DNA of 64,000 bases from Duganella aceris (lineage in GTDB: Bacteria > Pseudomonadota > Gammaproteobacteria > Burkholderiales > Burkholderiaceae_D), in the NCBI RefSeq assembly GCF_011090165.1, contig NZ_JAADJT010000005.1, forward strand, positions 186,001 through 250,000, in the 5' to 3' direction. The notes below the pieces were generated by a model. It was not told the origin of the DNA. It did not search any database and was given only the letters and a program-made list of their open reading frames with translations. This document shows positions 26,472-34,737 of the stretch, in pieces. Both the position numbers and the translations under genes were made by a program. How positions within the stretch are numbered: the stretch's first letter is position 1; every line of letters begins with the position of its first letter.

Positions 26472-26541
26472 TTGAGCAGGGACCGCCAGCGCTTTGTGGA
26501 CTATCTGGCCCATATGCTGCAGGCCATTGAACGCATCATTT
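26472..26541 (+). pseudogene. truncated second copy of the hepT 5' end
   Basis: TTG at 26472 opens a frame reading LSRDRQRF, then VDYLAHMLQAIERII, against MSKDGQRL and EDYLAHMLQAIERIT in the intact hepT at 23111. The DNA match is about 84% over 69 bases and stops abruptly, next to the 3' end of the minus-strand channel gene. It is in the same direction as hepT, so the debris between 23.2 and 26.5 kb is bracketed by direct repeats. Confidence 0.7.
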
Positions 26542-26557
26542 GCAGATTCATCGGCGG

Positions 26558-27985
26558 TCAGCCAGCCTGCCAGCCTCCGCCTAGAGCTTTGTAGAGCGAC
26601 ACCGTGGCTTGCAGGCGTTTGAGTTTCAGTAGTCCTAGCTCATTTTGCAGGTCCGACAGGTTGCGCTGGGTATCGAGCACAGTCATCAAGTCTTCCGCTC
26701 CGGCCTTGTAGCGGATCTCCGACAAATTGAACGCAAGACGTGTCTGCTCCAGTTCCACCTCTTTCAACCGACGCTGCTCGTCCAGACTGTTGATTTGGCC
26801 CAGCACGGTATCCACTTCCGCCAAAGCTGCGAGGACGGTCGAGCGATAGGTCTGCACCAGTTCCTGTTTTTGTTCGATGGCAAGATCACGCTCGGTCCGC
26901 AGACGCCCGCCATCGAAAATCGGCGCTACCAGCGACGCCCCGACATTCGCGAACAAATTCTGTGCGTTGAGCAGCGACCTCAAGGCGCTGCTTTGCGTGC
27001 CCGTCGAACCAGTCAGACGTATGCTGGGAAACAATGCCGCGCGCGCTGCGTCGATGTTCGCGCTGGCGGCCGCCAGCAGCGCTTCCGACCGCTGAATATC
27101 GGGGCGCCGCGATAGTAACTCGGACGGCATGCCCGGCGTCACGTCGGGCAAGCCGATGGTGGCGAGTCCGCTATTGCTGATGCTGAAAGTTTGCGGCGAC
27201 CGGCCGAGCAAGATCGCCAACGCGGATTGCGCCTCGCGCTGCTGCTGCAGCAAATCGGGGATGGCGGCATGTTGGCTGGCGACTGCGGAACGTTGACGTG
27301 CCAGGTCGACCGACGTGGCGGCACCGACGCTGCTCTGCGCTTCGTCCAGCGACAGCACATGCTCCGCTGTCCTGGCGTTCTCGCGCGCCACGTCGAGACG
27401 GTCGTGCAGCGACAACAGTTTTAGATAAGTCGACACGATACCGCTGGTGACAGTGAGGGCAACGGTCTGACGATCGTAGAAATTGGCACGGAGAGATGCC
27501 TCGGCTGCGGTAACGCTGGCAGCGTTTTTGCCCCAAAAATCAAGTTCATAAGACACCTGCAACAAGCCGCTCGACGAAACGTTGGCGTTGTGATTGCCCG
27601 CGAGCGGCAGATCCCGGCTGGCGCCGGCGTAGGCATCGACGGATGGCAGTAGCGCGACCCCGGCAATCCGCGCCTGCGCCGCCGCCTGGCGAACCCGCGA
27701 CAGCGCGGCGGCCAGTTCCAGATTGCTTTCCTGCCCCTCGCGCACCAGTTGGCTCAGCTCGTCGCTACCGAAGCGTTTCCACCAGTGGGTATCCGGCCAT
27801 GCCTGCTGGCCCGGCTTGCCGGCCTGCGACCAGCCGGCCGGCAATTCAACTGCCGGCACCACTTCAGTCACGGGAATCTTGTGCGCGCACCCGGCCAGCA
27901 AAACGCCGGCGAGGCTCGCCGCCAGCATGGACGCGCGCGGTACGCAAGCCAGAGTCAAGCCGCAGTGCGCAGTGCGTTGGCTCAT
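26558..27985 (-). CDS. outer-membrane efflux channel lipoprotein (NodT family)
   Basis: A 475-residue TolC-like channel. It has a lipoprotein signal with lipobox LLAGC near residue 32, two OEP repeats (about 70-255 and 275-465), the LLSRRPDIQRSEALLAAA and TVLDTQRNLSDLQ segments typical of the family, and a normal length. Its start overlaps the stop of the adaptor gene (27982-27985), so they are one operon. The 3' end lies directly at the decayed region. No inner-membrane permease gene follows. Confidence 0.92.
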   Translation of the reverse strand: MSQRTAHCGLTLACVPRASMLAASLAGVLLAGCAHKIPVTEVVPAVELPAGWSQAGKPGQQAWPDTHWWKRFGSDELSQLVREGQESNLELAAALSRVRQAAAQARIAGVALLPSVDAYAGASRDLPLAGNHNANVSSSGLLQVSYELDFWGKNAASVTAAEASLRANFYDRQTVALTVTSGIVSTYLKLLSLHDRLDVARENARTAEHVLSLDEAQSSVGAATSVDLARQRSAVASQHAAIPDLLQQQREAQSALAILLGRSPQTFSISNSGLATIGLPDVTPGMPSELLSRRPDIQRSEALLAAASANIDAARAALFPSIRLTGSTGTQSSALRSLLNAQNLFANVGASLVAPIFDGGRLRTERDLAIEQKQELVQTYRSTVLAALAEVDTVLGQINSLDEQRRLKEVELEQTRLAFNLSEIRYKAGAEDLMTVLDTQRNLSDLQNELGLLKLKRLQATVSLYKALGGGWQAG

Positions 27986-29208
27986 GGCTTACCCACCGCC
28001 GCCGCTGGCTTGGGCTGCAGCGCCGGTGCCGGCACCGGACCGACCAGCACTTGCTCGCCCGCCTCCAGCCCGGAGAGCACCTGTGCCTGCTGAGCGGTGC
28101 GCAAGCCGATTTTCACTTTACGCGCCACGATCCGCCGGTCGAGGTTCACCACAGAAACCTGATACATTCCCGCCGCATCACGCGTGCCAAGCAAATTGGC
28201 CGGCAGCAGCAACGCATCCTTGGCCTGGGCGACGATGAATTGCACGTGCGTCGTCATGCCGCTCATGAGTTCCTGTTGCGGATTATCGACTTCAAACAGA
28301 ACGTTGTAGAAAGTCTGCTTGCCTTGCTCGCCCGTTCCCTCGGCCGGTACCGGAAGCACCTGGCGCAGTTTGCCCGACCAGGTGCGGCCGGGATAACCGG
28401 GCGTCTGGAAGTTGGCGGTTATGCCGCGCCGCAGGCCCGTCACATCGATCTCCGCCACGCGTGCCTGGACCGTCATTTGCGACAGATCGGCAATGCGCAT
28501 CAAAGGCAAGCCCGCCTGGCCGACGCCTACCGTTTGCCCGGGGCGCGCGTTCACCGCCACCACGGTCCCCGATAACGGCGCGAGCACCTGCGTGTGCCGG
28601 CTGCTTTCTTCATCGAATTTCAGCGTCGCCTCCAGCTGTTGGATCTGCGCGTTGATGGCGTCCGTCCGGGCGCGCGCCGAAGACAAGCTCATGCGACTCG
28701 ATTCAAAGCTTTCCTCGCGGGTGGCATTTTGTGCCTTGAGCTGTGTCTGGCGCTTGAATTGCAACTCGGCGAAGTCGGTCTGGGCCTGTTGGTCCGCCAG
28801 TTCGGCCCGCAGCCGCGCCATTTGAGCGCGATTAGTCTCCATCTGGTTGGCGCGGATCGCAGGCGAGATCTCCATCACCAGCTTGCCTTCCTGCACCGCG
28901 TCGCCGACTGCAAACAGTACATTTTTGATCTGGCCGGCGACTTGGACATTCGCATCCGCGAACCGGTGGAATTGCAATTTTCCGATGGCGTCGACCGTTT
29001 GCTCCAGGTCGCCGCGCCGCACGGTTACCGTGTCGAGCTTGACCTCTGTCACCTCCGCCGCCGGCGGCGCTTCCGGTGAGTCCGTTGCTTGTGCTAAGGG
29101 AATATTTACACTCAGTGCCAGCACCAAAAAGGCGCTGGCGGAAATAGGGCGGTGAGAGCTGGCTTTTTCGTCGTTCATCAGTTTTACATTATTAAAAACA
29201 GCGGTCAT
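27982..29208 (-). CDS. periplasmic adaptor protein (MacA/RND MFP type)
   Basis: A 408-residue membrane fusion protein. Signal segment (ASAFLVLALSVNIPLAQA), lipoyl halves (VQVAGQIKNVLFAVGDAV and VLAPLSGTVVAVNARPGQTV), a long coiled hairpin (about 130-215) and a MacA-like membrane-proximal domain are visible. It is the first gene of a two-gene unit with the channel. MacA adaptors normally precede an ABC permease (MacB); none is present, so the partner must be elsewhere. The start may instead be ATG 29178; neither has a good ribosome site. Confidence 0.88.
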   Translation of the reverse strand: MTAVFNNVKLMNDEKASSHRPISASAFLVLALSVNIPLAQATDSPEAPPAAEVTEVKLDTVTVRRGDLEQTVDAIGKLQFHRFADANVQVAGQIKNVLFAVGDAVQEGKLVMEISPAIRANQMETNRAQMARLRAELADQQAQTDFAELQFKRQTQLKAQNATREESFESSRMSLSSARARTDAINAQIQQLEATLKFDEESSRHTQVLAPLSGTVVAVNARPGQTVGVGQAGLPLMRIADLSQMTVQARVAEIDVTGLRRGITANFQTPGYPGRTWSGKLRQVLPVPAEGTGEQGKQTFYNVLFEVDNPQQELMSGMTTHVQFIVAQAKDALLLPANLLGTRDAAGMYQVSVVNLDRRIVARKVKIGLRTAQQAQVLSGLEAGEQVLVGPVPAPALQPKPAAAVGKP

Positions 29209-29320
29209 TTTAGCGCACTCATGCGCCGGTATCGGGTAGCCGGGGATGGAAACGCGCTATGATCCTGTTGACAACACAATTCCTGTCGCCAGCCATCAAC
29301 TCAACGAAAGCCAGACCGAT

Positions 29321-30403
29321 ATGCCCACTCCCGATCCGCGCCGCGGTTCCATGCTGTTGTTGTTGCCTATTGCCTTAATACTGGCCGTTATCGCCGCGCT
29401 GTTCGCGTGGGTGGGTGGCTGGTTCGGCAACCATCAGCTGACACCACAAAAAATGATGGACTTCGCCGAGACCTCGGGCGCTCAAGCTCAGGGATTCCGG
29501 CGTGCGCATAGCAAGGGCGTCTGCTTTGCCGGTACGTTCGCGCCGACTCCTGACGCGGCCAAGCTGTCGAAGGCCCGCGCGTTCTCTCAGCCGTCGATCG
29601 CCGTCATCGGCCGCTTTTCCGCTTCCTCCAACAACCCCTATGCGCCGGACGGCGCTTCGCCGGTGCGCGGGATGGCCGTGCAGCTCAAGACGGACGACGG
29701 CCAGGAGTGGCGCATCGCGATGAACAGTTTCCCTTTCTTTGCCACAGCCACGCCGCAGGCATTTCAGGCGATGAACGAGGCCGGCAAACCCGATCCCGCC
29801 ACAGGCAAGCCCGATCCGGAGAAGATGAAGGCGGTGCTGGCCGCGAATCCGGAGATCGGCGCGTTCCTGGCCTGGGCCAAAGCAGCGCCCCGGTCGGACA
29901 GTCTGGGCAGTACGCGGTTCAACGGCGTGAACGCTTTCCGCTTGACGGACGCGGCCGGTACCGACCGGATGGTACGCTGGTCGATGCGTCCGCGGCTGCC
30001 GTTCGCGGCGATGAGCCCCGAGCAGCTGAAGGCGGCGGATCCCAATTTTCTGATGGAAGACCTGGACCGGCGCCTTGCCTCGCGTCCGCTGATCTGGGAC
30101 ATGGTGGTGCAATTCGCCGCGCCTGGCGATCCGATCACGGATCCGTCGAAGGCGTGGCCCGACACCAGGCCGGAGACCACCATCGGTACCCTGACCGTGG
30201 TGCATGCCGAAGAGCAGGCGAGTGGTCCTTGCCGCGACCTTAATTTCGACCCCTTGATACTTCCGGACGGCATTGTCGGCAGTGCGGATCCGATTTTGCA
30301 TGCCCGTTCTGCGGCGTACTCGGTGTCCTTCAACCGCCGCGAACGCGAGATCAGCGAAGGCAAATTCGCCCATCCTATTGGCCAGAACGGGAGCGCCCGA
30401 TGA
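29321..30403 (+). CDS. membrane-anchored catalase-family peroxidase
   Basis: A 360-residue haem protein of the small catalase-related peroxidase group. It begins with a membrane anchor (MLLLLPIALILAVIAALFAW) and shows the distal histidine in RRAHSKGVCFAGTF, the conserved PVRGMAVQL and NSFPFF segments. Monofunctional catalases are longer; this group acts as organic or hydrogen peroxide peroxidase in the periplasm. The start ATG 29321 gives a proper anchor; a longer frame from 29246 is less likely. It overlaps the cytochrome b561 gene (ATGA), which probably supplies electrons. Confidence 0.88.
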   Translation: MPTPDPRRGSMLLLLPIALILAVIAALFAWVGGWFGNHQLTPQKMMDFAETSGAQAQGFRRAHSKGVCFAGTFAPTPDAAKLSKARAFSQPSIAVIGRFSASSNNPYAPDGASPVRGMAVQLKTDDGQEWRIAMNSFPFFATATPQAFQAMNEAGKPDPATGKPDPEKMKAVLAANPEIGAFLAWAKAAPRSDSLGSTRFNGVNAFRLTDAAGTDRMVRWSMRPRLPFAAMSPEQLKAADPNFLMEDLDRRLASRPLIWDMVVQFAAPGDPITDPSKAWPDTRPETTIGTLTVVHAEEQASGPCRDLNFDPLILPDGIVGSADPILHARSAAYSVSFNRREREISEGKFAHPIGQNGSAR

Positions 30404-30936
30404 ACCGCCCACAGCACTTCAATCTTCTTGCCCGGCTGCTGCACTGGGCCATGGCCATCGCCATTGTGACCATGCTGTTTGTGGGTGCCGGCATGGTGGT
30501 GTCACTGCAGTACCGGACCCAACTGCTGGCATTGCATCGCCCGCTGGGCATTGCGATTCTGTTGCTGGCCATCGTGCGCCTCGTCAATCGCCTGACCCGG
30601 CCGACGCCAGCACTGCCGAGCGACCTGCCGGCTATCCAGAAATTCGCCGCGCATGCGTCGCACTGGCTGTTGTACGCTCTGATGCTGGCGATGCCGGTGA
30701 TCGGCTGGGCGATGTTGTCGGCTGGCGGCTATCCGATCCCCATGTTCGGCGGCATGCACTTGCCAGCCATCGTGCCGCATAGCGCGGAGGCATATGGTTT
30801 GCTGCGTCCGCTGCACGGCGCGCTGGCATATCTGCTCTTCCTGACCATTCTGGGGCACCTTGGTGCTGCGCTGTTTCATGCCTGGGTGCGGCGCGACGAA
30901 GTGTTCGGCCAGATGGCCAAGGGCGATTCGCAGTAG
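30400..30936 (+). CDS. cytochrome b561 family protein
   Basis: A 178-residue dihaem b-type cytochrome with four membrane helices. Haem-binding histidines are visible in LLHWAMAIAIV, ALHRPLGIAI, AAHASHWLLYALM and RPLHGALAYLLF. The gene overlaps the catalase-like peroxidase gene by four bases. This fusion of genes is common and suggests electron transfer from quinol to the periplasmic peroxidase. Confidence 0.93.
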   Translation: MNRPQHFNLLARLLHWAMAIAIVTMLFVGAGMVVSLQYRTQLLALHRPLGIAILLLAIVRLVNRLTRPTPALPSDLPAIQKFAAHASHWLLYALMLAMPVIGWAMLSAGGYPIPMFGGMHLPAIVPHSAEAYGLLRPLHGALAYLLFLTILGHLGAALFHAWVRRDEVFGQMAKGDSQ

Positions 30937-30976
30937 TTCAGCACACCAAGGCCGGTCCTTTCGCGGCGCGGATCGG

Positions 30977-31789
30977 TCAGTGGTTTTCTTGGTGGGATGA
31001 CGTCGCAGCTTGCAATTCGTGATCGTCGACGACGGCAGTAGCCTCGCCGAGTGTGACTGCTGCGGCACTTGACAAGGCAGTTGCTTGCTCCGCTGCCAGG
31101 TCGGCGGCCGCCTTTTCTTTTTCGGCCTTCTCGGCTTCTTCTTGCTTCGCTTTCTTCTGCCTGGCTTTCTCCTTATCGACTTCGTGCCAAGCCAACGCGA
31201 CCTTGGACGAGAAGGCGTAGCCGGCAAACAGCAGCGACAATAGTTGCAGGAAGGGCAGCAGCGCCGGCAGAATCCCGCCTTCAATGACGAGGCTGTGAAG
31301 ACTCTGGACGACGCCGACGAGTTCGCCGTGGATCATTTCATCTTGTTTGATCCTGAACCCGTTGAGCAGCGTGTTGCTCAGCCTGTCGACGATTGTAGCC
31401 ACGTCGGCTTCGGGTCCGTACGCAATTTTCCGGCCGAGCAGGTCGAGATCCTTGGCGACGGCTGCGCACCCCAGCTGACGGTAGGGTAGGGCCTGGCAAA
31501 AATCAGGAGGGAGCGCGGCGTTGATTTTTTCCTTGATGGGACCAATACGCTGCAGGCGCTGGTCAGCGACCAGCAGGTCGAAGGCCAGTCCTTGCTGAAA
31601 ATATGGCACGATGAAGGCCAACAGCGCGCCTACTGCCGCTAATTCGGCGCGTCGCTTCATGCGAACGGTGTACAGACTGGCATTGCGGGACGCCGGTGGG
31701 TCTCGGAGTTCGCGCAGCTTGCCCCATACGCGTGCCGCAGTCAACACTATCACCAGCAGCGCGAAAACGGCGTAGTAGTAGCGGACCAC
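30977..31789 (-). CDS. hypothetical membrane protein at the end of the peptide-export operon
   Basis: A 270-residue protein I do not recognise. It has an N-terminal membrane helix (YYAVFALLVIVLTAARVW), a second (LAAVGALLAFIVPYF) near residue 55, a periplasmic-looking stretch with two cysteines, a third helix (ALLPFLQLLSLLFAGYAF) near 185 and then a charged Lys/Glu/Ala coiled tail to the end. It is 48 bases downstream of the HlyD-like gene on the same strand and is probably the last gene of that operon, so a role in the export machine is inferred from place only. Confidence 0.7.
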   Translation of the reverse strand: MVRYYYAVFALLVIVLTAARVWGKLRELRDPPASRNASLYTVRMKRRAELAAVGALLAFIVPYFQQGLAFDLLVADQRLQRIGPIKEKINAALPPDFCQALPYRQLGCAAVAKDLDLLGRKIAYGPEADVATIVDRLSNTLLNGFRIKQDEMIHGELVGVVQSLHSLVIEGGILPALLPFLQLLSLLFAGYAFSSKVALAWHEVDKEKARQKKAKQEEAEKAEKEKAAADLAAEQATALSSAAAVTLGEATAVVDDHELQAATSSHQENH

Positions 31790-31837
31790 GCTGTTTTGGA
31801 GCTGGTGGCATCTCCGTTTCGGCGCGCATTGGGACCG

Positions 31838-33208
31838 CTAACCGCCGATCTGCCTGAAGGGGTCCAAGGCCAGATCGATCATGCGGCGCTCGCGCACTAC
31901 GATCTCGGCCACGGCGGCCATGCCGTAGCGTAGCGGGTAGGAGGTATCGCCGATGCGGTAGTGATCTTGCTGTAGCGCGATGCGTCCCTCATACACCGCC
32001 TGTTTGCTGAGCGCCGACACCTTTGTGGCCGGCGAAATGAATTGCAAGGTTCCTTTGATCAGCCCATAGCGTTGATAAGGAAACGCGTTGAATTTGATTT
32101 GCACCGCCAATCCTTCGCGCAGGAATCCCCGGTCGTTTTCGGCGATCTCGATTTTCAGGATCGGCCGCGCGTCTTTCGGTGCGATGCCGCCCAGCGGCGA
32201 GTTGGCCTGGATCTTGTCGCCGGGCTGGGTCGATGTCACGTCGGTGATCACGCCGTCCACCGGGGCGACGATCAGCAGGAAGTTGTCCTTGTCGATGTTC
32301 TCGAACTTGATGCGCGCGGCGGCGTCCGCCACCAGCCGCGCCGTCTGCACTTGCAGTTTGAGCTTGTCCTCGGCGTTGGCGACTTCCCGGTCCGCCGATT
32401 CGGACTGCAAGCGCAATTTGGTCAGCTCCTGCCCGCTGGTCTCCAGCTGCGACTTGGCTTGGGTGAATTCGAGGCTTTGCCGTGCGCTCAATTCGCTGAA
32501 GCGCGCTTGTGCGACGCGCATCGCGTTTTCGGCGGCCAGCAGTGCTTGCTTCTTGCCTTCGACCTGCAACTGCGACACGCCGCCGCCACCGGACATGGCG
32601 AACAGACGCGCGTACTTGTCGGCCTCGTCCTTGGCGGCGTCGCGCGCGCGCTTGGCGTCGTCCATATTGGTGCGCGCCTCCTGCACTTGCGCTTGCTGGC
32701 CCGCGATGACTTTGCTGGTGCCTTCCGCCAGGCGCCGTTGATGCTGGCGCGCTTCAACTTCGGTGGCTTCCTTGAGCGCGGCGGCCCGGCGTTCCATTAG
32801 TGCCTTCTTTTCGGGGAACTCCTTCCATTCGCGTTCCGCGTCCTCAAGCCTGAGCCGTGCTTCGAGCGCGTTCTTGGCCGCTTCGATCGCGCCGCGCGCA
32901 TACAGCCTGGCCACCACGTCGCCCTTGAGCACGGGCTGCCCTTCGGCGATGTAGATGCTGGACAGCTCGCCGTCGATCGGCGCATACAGCCGCCGCACTT
33001 CGGACGCGGGCACCAGCGTGCCGGGCGCGGTGACCAGCACGTCGGCGTGGCCGAAGAAGGACCAGGCCAGCCCGACCAGCACCAGTGCGACCATGGTGTA
33101 GACCACCGCCCGCGTGAAGCGCCACGGTTCGGCCGTCAGGATCGAGATGCCTTCGGCGCTGTGGTCCTCCAGCGCCGTCGTCAATGGTTTAAGGAGACTT
33201 TTGTTCAT
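31838..33208 (-). CDS. HlyD-type periplasmic adaptor of the peptide exporter
   Basis: A 456-residue type I secretion adaptor. Residues 35-60 form a membrane helix (VVYTMVALVLVGLAWSFF), followed by a lipoyl-like segment (LYAPIDGELSSIYIAEGQ), a long coiled-coil hairpin (about 110-300), the second lipoyl part (IVAPVDGVITDVTSTQPG) and a C-terminal beta domain. The start at 33208 has a GAGG site and overlaps the FHA gene upstream by 20 bases; a start at 33265 would overlap more. With the C39 ABC transporter (48991-52050) and the channel (34738-36141) it makes a complete tripartite exporter. Confidence 0.92.
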   Translation of the reverse strand: MNKSLLKPLTTALEDHSAEGISILTAEPWRFTRAVVYTMVALVLVGLAWSFFGHADVLVTAPGTLVPASEVRRLYAPIDGELSSIYIAEGQPVLKGDVVARLYARGAIEAAKNALEARLRLEDAEREWKEFPEKKALMERRAAALKEATEVEARQHQRRLAEGTSKVIAGQQAQVQEARTNMDDAKRARDAAKDEADKYARLFAMSGGGGVSQLQVEGKKQALLAAENAMRVAQARFSELSARQSLEFTQAKSQLETSGQELTKLRLQSESADREVANAEDKLKLQVQTARLVADAAARIKFENIDKDNFLLIVAPVDGVITDVTSTQPGDKIQANSPLGGIAPKDARPILKIEIAENDRGFLREGLAVQIKFNAFPYQRYGLIKGTLQFISPATKVSALSKQAVYEGRIALQQDHYRIGDTSYPLRYGMAAVAEIVVRERRMIDLALDPFRQIGG

Positions 33209-34682
33209 GGTCGAGACCTCCGGCGGACAAGGCCAGCTTGCGCACGTGGCTGAGCGTGCCGGCATAAATGTCGCGATATTCGGGTACGTACGATGAGATG
33301 GTGGAAAACGCGCGTTGATGTTGTTCGGTGTTGTCGTCCCATTGCTTGAGTATCAGCTTGATGCGGGCGGCGTCGGCCGCGCCGGCCGACGCCGCCTGCG
33401 CGCCGCCGCGCGCGTCGACGAATTTCTCGATGTCGCCGATCCACGCCAGCTCGTCCACCAGCGCTTGCAGTTCGCCGTTCTGGCGCGCCGACTGGCGCAT
33501 GCGCGCCACCACCGCCGCCGCCCGGTCGAATTGGCGGGACTTCAGCAACGCGCCCCATGCCGGGACGTTGGCTTTCAGTTGCGCCTGCGTCGACAGGTTG
33601 CGCAGCGCGGCGTTGTCCGGATCGCGCGCCAGGGCTTCCGTGGCGATCACGGCTGCCTTGGCATAGTCGCCGTCGGCGAGCATTTGCTGCGCGTCGCGCT
33701 CCGGCGCACCGGAGACGTACATCGCCAGCGACACGACGACCAGCGCGGCCAGCGCGGCCAGCGCGACCCGCTGCACCCATCCGCCGGCGCCGCCGAGGAG
33801 CGATCTCAATTCCGCGAGGAAGGTCGCGTGCTGTCCTTTGGGATGCGATGGTGCGCTGGCGGCGGGCTCGGCGCTGTCATCGCGCTCGGGTTCCGGGGCC
33901 GGCTCGACACAGAAGATGTCGAGGAATGAATCGGCCGCCGCGACGAAGGTGGTCTTGTCGGCATCGATGGCCGGCGCGGCCGCGCGGGCGTAGCGCGTCA
34001 CGGTCGGATCCACCGTGGGGTCGTCCCATTGGGCGCTGACCCGGTAGACGAAATGATGGCCGCCGAACGCGATGATATTGCCCTCCGCCAGCGCGACGGC
34101 ATGTTCGTCCAGCCGTACACCATCGACGAAAGTGCCGTTGGTGCTGCCGAGGTCTTCGATCTGCGGTTGGCCCTGCTGGAGGAAGATGTGCGCGTGGCGC
34201 CGCGACAGGTAATTCACCTGGTGGGGAAAGCTGTCCTGGTAGCGGGCGAAGGCATGGTCGGTCTTGCTGATCAGGAAGGGAAATTCGGTGACGATGATCG
34301 GCTGCAGCCCGTGCTCGTCCGACTCGGGAAGCAGCATCAGGCTGGCGAGCGTGGCCGTCGGCGGCGGCGCCGGTCCGCCGTCCACCAGTTTCAACCTGAA
34401 CGACAGGGCGCGCCCGAAGCCGATTTCGTCGCCGTCGCCGAGACGGGCGATGGTTTGCCGCAGCGGCACGCCGTTGACGGTGCTGCCGTTCTTGCTGTCG
34501 AGGTCGGCAAGATAGACCGCGCCGCCTTCGCAGAAGACGCGCGCATGACGGCGCGACAGATCGGCCACGACCTCGGCGGGGTAGGTGTCGAACGGCGCTT
34601 CGCTGCGGCCGACCGCGAACAGGCTGCCGTCGATGCGGATCTCGGCGAGATCGGCCGGAACGATGGGCTGGAGCACGATCAT
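33189..34682 (-). CDS. membrane protein with two FHA domains
   Basis: A 497-residue protein. Two forkhead-associated domains, readers of phosphothreonine, are clear: the first has FAVGRSE, LSRRHARVF and DSKNGSTVNG, the second has LSRRHAHIFL and DLGSTNGTFVDGV. A membrane helix (ALAALAALVVVSLAMYVSG) follows near residue 315, then a repeat-like helical region (MLADGDYAKAAVIATEALARD) that should lie in the periplasm. The start is set at 34682, where GGAG is upstream; longer versions start at 34754 or 34763. It sits between the channel and adaptor genes, which suggests it couples the kinase signal to the export machine. Confidence 0.88.
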   Translation of the reverse strand: MIVLQPIVPADLAEIRIDGSLFAVGRSEAPFDTYPAEVVADLSRRHARVFCEGGAVYLADLDSKNGSTVNGVPLRQTIARLGDGDEIGFGRALSFRLKLVDGGPAPPPTATLASLMLLPESDEHGLQPIIVTEFPFLISKTDHAFARYQDSFPHQVNYLSRRHAHIFLQQGQPQIEDLGSTNGTFVDGVRLDEHAVALAEGNIIAFGGHHFVYRVSAQWDDPTVDPTVTRYARAAAPAIDADKTTFVAAADSFLDIFCVEPAPEPERDDSAEPAASAPSHPKGQHATFLAELRSLLGGAGGWVQRVALAALAALVVVSLAMYVSGAPERDAQQMLADGDYAKAAVIATEALARDPDNAALRNLSTQAQLKANVPAWGALLKSRQFDRAAAVVARMRQSARQNGELQALVDELAWIGDIEKFVDARGGAQAASAGAADAARIKLILKQWDDNTEQHQRAFSTISSYVPEYRDIYAGTLSHVRKLALSAGGLDHEQKSP

Positions 34683-34737
34683 GCGCTGCCGGTCTCCGGC
34701 GGGCTTGGCCTCGGCGATCCCATGGCCGCCATCGCTG

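Noticed and set aside
26304..26513. 69-codon minus-strand frame in the debris region
   Set aside because: No recognisable domain or ribosome site, and it overlaps the hepT relic.
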